A DNA stretch of 62,902 nt. Origin: Chloroflexi bacterium UBA4730. GTDB lineage: Bacteria; Chloroflexota; Limnocylindria; P2-11E. The notes under the pieces are model-generated. The model did no database searches, was not told the origin of the DNA, and was given only the letters and a program-made list of their open reading frames with translations. Each line of letters starts with the position of its first letter. The first letter of the stretch is position 1. The DNA lies in assembly GCA_002404155.1 (NCBI GenBank), contig DHJC01000007.1:16188-79089 (forward strand). Reading direction: 5' to 3'. The position numbers and the translations under genes are program-made. Positions 60,955 through 62,902 of this stretch are shown here, in pieces.

Positions 60955-62025
60955 ATGCCTAGGCTTTACGCCCTCATCTTGTCCGGCGGCGCCGGCACGC
61001 GGCTGTGGCCGCGGTCGCGCAAGCGCAAGCCGAAGCAGTTCCTCGATCTCGTCGGCGACCGCACGATGCTGCAGGACACCGTCGAGCGCGTGAGCGAGCT
61101 CATTCCGAACGAGCGCATCTTCGTCGTCGCGCCGCCCGAGCATCGGGCGCTCATTCACGAGCAGCTGCCCGAGCTGCGCGCCGATCACCTCGTCATCGAG
61201 CCGTACCCCCGGGGCAACGCGGCCGCTATCGGCCTCGCGATGGGCGCGCTGCACGCCTTCGATCCCGACGCGATCGTCGCGGTGCTGCCGTCGGACCACG
61301 TCGTCGAGAAGAAGGCAGCCTTTCGCACCGTGCTGCTGGCCGCGACCGCCGCGGCCGATGCGGGCTGGCTCGTCACTCTCGGCATCACTCCCGAGCGCGC
61401 CGACACCGGGTTCGGCTACATCGAGGCGGGGGAGGCGCTCGATCTGCCGGCGCCCCTGCCCGTGCACAAGGTGAAGCGCTTCATCGAGAAGCCGAAGAAG
61501 GATGCCGCCGAGAAGATGGTCGCGGCGGGCGGCCACTACTGGAATGCCGGGATGTTCGTCTGGCGGGTGAGCGCGATCCTCGATGCGTATCGCGAGCACC
61601 TCCCCAAGACGGCGCAGGCGATCGACGCGCTCGTGGACGCGATCGGGTCGCCGCGCTACGAGAGCGTGCTCGCGGAGGTCTGGGAGGAGACGGATCGCAC
61701 GACCGTCGACTACGGCATCGCCGAGCGCGCCAACAACATGGCCGTCGTGCCCGCTGACATCGGGTGGCAGGACGTCGGGAACTGGAGCCGGCTGGCCGAC
61801 ATCGTCCTGGCATCGGCATCCCGCTCCGCGGACGAGCACATCGCCGAGGACAGCGTCGGGAACTACATCTACGCCCCGGGCAAGACCGCCGTAATGATCG
61901 GGGTGAACGACCTAATCGTGGTCGATACCGACGACGTCCTCCTCATCGTGGCGAAAGGCCGGGCCGAAGAAGTGAAGGTGGTCGTGGATCGGCTCGCTCG
62001 GGAACAAAAGGAACATTTGCTCTAG
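60955..62025 (+). CDS. manC: Mannose-1-phosphate guanylyltransferase
   Basis: 356 residues. The nucleotidyltransferase motif LSGGAGTRLWPRSRKRKPKQ at residues 9-28 and FIEKPKKD near 176 define the GDP-mannose pyrophosphorylase family; there is no isomerase domain. Makes GDP-mannose for glycan synthesis. ATG 60955. A terminator follows. Confidence 0.95.
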   Translation: MPRLYALILSGGAGTRLWPRSRKRKPKQFLDLVGDRTMLQDTVERVSELIPNERIFVVAPPEHRALIHEQLPELRADHLVIEPYPRGNAAAIGLAMGALHAFDPDAIVAVLPSDHVVEKKAAFRTVLLAATAAADAGWLVTLGITPERADTGFGYIEAGEALDLPAPLPVHKVKRFIEKPKKDAAEKMVAAGGHYWNAGMFVWRVSAILDAYREHLPKTAQAIDALVDAIGSPRYESVLAEVWEETDRTTVDYGIAERANNMAVVPADIGWQDVGNWSRLADIVLASASRSADEHIAEDSVGNYIYAPGKTAVMIGVNDLIVVDTDDVLLIVAKGRAEEVKVVVDRLAREQKEHLL

Positions 62026-62080
62026 TTCGAGACATGCCGGCGGTGCAGGTTGCCGCCGCTGGTACCGTGGATTGTGGGGG

Positions 62081-62104
62081 AGGCGCCTGGAAGGGCGCCT
62101 TTTT
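62081..62104 (+). terminator. Rho-independent terminator after manC
   Basis: AGGCGCC (62081-62087), loop TGGAAG, GGCGCCT (62094-62100), then T run through 62104. Perfect 7-bp stem. It ends the trpS-manC unit just before topA. Confidence 0.85.
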
Positions 62105-62120
62105 CTCTGGCTGAGGTGAA

Positions 62121-62902
62121 ATGGCACTAGCTAAGCAGGCAGGCAAGCGAACGCGGAAGGCGGCGCCCAAAGCGCACGCCGTGCCTGCAACTGGGCTCGA
62201 CGGCGCTTCGGTCGAGGCGGCCGAGGCTCCCGGCCGGACCCGCAAGGGCGGGGACCTGGTCATCGTCGAGAGCCCGACGAAGGCGAAGACGCTTGGCCGG
62301 ATGCTCGGTCCCGGCTACACCGTCGAGGCCTCCTTCGGGCACATCCGGGATCTGCCGAAGTCGAAGCTCGGGATCGATCCGAAGACGTTCGCCCCCGAGT
62401 ACGTCATCCCGCCGGACTCGGAGAAGCACGCCCGGCTCCTGAAGAAGGAGGCGAAGCTCGCCGACCGGGTCTGGCTGGCCAGCGACCTCGACCGCGAGGG
62501 CGAGGCCATCGCCTGGCACGTGGCCCAGATCATCAACGTCCCCGCGTCGAAGCTCCGCCGGGTCACGTTCCACGAGATCACGCCGGACGCGATCGCGGAG
62601 GCGTTCCGCAAGCCGCGGCAGATCGACCAGGACCTGGTGAACGCGCAGCAGGCGCGCCGCGTCGTCGACCGGCTCGTCGGCTACACGATGTCGCCGCTCC
62701 TCTGGAAGAAGATCCGCTACGGCCTGTCGGCCGGCCGGGTCCAATCAGTGGCCCTGCGGCTCATCGTCGACCGCGAACGCGAGATCCAGAAGTTCACTGC
62801 CGTGGAGTACTGGTCGATCGACGCGCTCCTCGCGAACCACGCCGGCGAGTCGTTCCAGGCCGAGGTCTTCCAGCACAAGGGCCACAAGCTCGCCATCGGC
62901 AA
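62121..62902 (+). CDS. topA: DNA topoisomerase I (partial)
   Basis: 260 N-terminal residues; the gene runs off the right edge. A basic leader of about 50 residues precedes the Toprim domain: VIVESPTKAKT, then SDLDREGEAIAWH with the metal-binding acids. SAGRVQSVALRL is the conserved stretch before the active-site tyrosine. Relaxes negative supercoils. ATG 62121 has GAGG 5 nt upstream. Confidence 0.97.
   Translation, partial: MALAKQAGKRTRKAAPKAHAVPATGLDGASVEAAEAPGRTRKGGDLVIVESPTKAKTLGRMLGPGYTVEASFGHIRDLPKSKLGIDPKTFAPEYVIPPDSEKHARLLKKEAKLADRVWLASDLDREGEAIAWHVAQIINVPASKLRRVTFHEITPDAIAEAFRKPRQIDQDLVNAQQARRVVDRLVGYTMSPLLWKKIRYGLSAGRVQSVALRLIVDREREIQKFTAVEYWSIDALLANHAGESFQAEVFQHKGHKLAIG

Noticed and set aside
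1..62902. CRISPR arrays, insertion sequences, prophage genes
   Set aside because: No regularly spaced repeats, transposase or phage structural genes were seen.

Overview
The window is high-GC bacterial chromosome (roughly two thirds G+C) with dense, mostly overlapping genes. Many start codons are GTG and a few appear to be CTG. Housekeeping neighbourhoods such as rnc-smc, ffh-rpsP-khpA-rimM-trmD-rplS-rnhB, lspA-rluD-gmk-priA-def-fmt-rlmN, fakA-recG-rsmD and rpmF-plsX-nusB suggest a Terrabacteria-type lineage. My best guess is an uncultivated Chloroflexota-like organism; this is inference, because no rRNA gene is present. No tRNA, rRNA, CRISPR array or insertion sequence was found.

Region 1 (1-11.8 kb, all minus strand) looks like a metabolic island for a small oxo-acid. 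Read in the direction of transcription it holds a tripartite tricarboxylate transporter (tctC, tctB, tctA) with a CaCA cation exchanger, then a BMP-type ABC importer (binding lipoprotein, two permeases, double ATPase), then a GntR/FCD regulator followed by a fused gamma-delta subunit and the alpha subunit of a 2-oxoacid:ferredoxin oxidoreductase. The alpha subunit carries the four residues I associate with oxalate oxidoreductase rather than pyruvate:ferredoxin oxidoreductase. The palindrome GGTCAGACC/GGTCTGACC, which fits the FadR/FCD operator rule, occurs in each of the three intergenic gaps of this block. One regulon for uptake and ferredoxin-linked oxidation of oxalate (or a close relative) is therefore likely. 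The beta subunit should lie just beyond the left edge.

Region 2 (11.9-23.5 kb) contains ilvE, an LCP cell-wall enzyme with an N-terminal RanBP2-type zinc finger, an ABC-2 exporter, NUDIX and GGDEF genes, a T-box-controlled ileS, and a coupled TetR regulator and small-molecule kinase divergent from the fatty-acid genes.

Region 3 (23.5-54 kb) is core biology: fatty-acid and phospholipid synthesis (fabD, fabF, fabG, fakA, plsX, acpP), lipoprotein processing (lspA), translation and ribosome maturation (rluD, def, fmt, rlmN, rpmB, rpmF, rsmD, rpsP, rimM, trmD, rplS), DNA maintenance (priA, recG, smc, rnhB) and the SRP pair ftsY/ffh. Many transcription units begin with a TANNNT hexamer 6-9 nt before the start codon and have no Shine-Dalgarno sequence, which points to leaderless transcription. 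TrmD has an unusual C-terminal tail with two helix-turn-helix motifs.

Region 4 (54-62.9 kb) is eroded. yraN and comM each carry a single-base slip in a G run, comM is cut short, dprA is absent between comM and topA, and a lower-GC stretch with an unrecognised ORF sits at the break. After it come small membrane proteins, a secreted sugar dehydrogenase, a hydrolase, trpS, a mannose-1-phosphate guanylyltransferase, a clear terminator and the start of topA.
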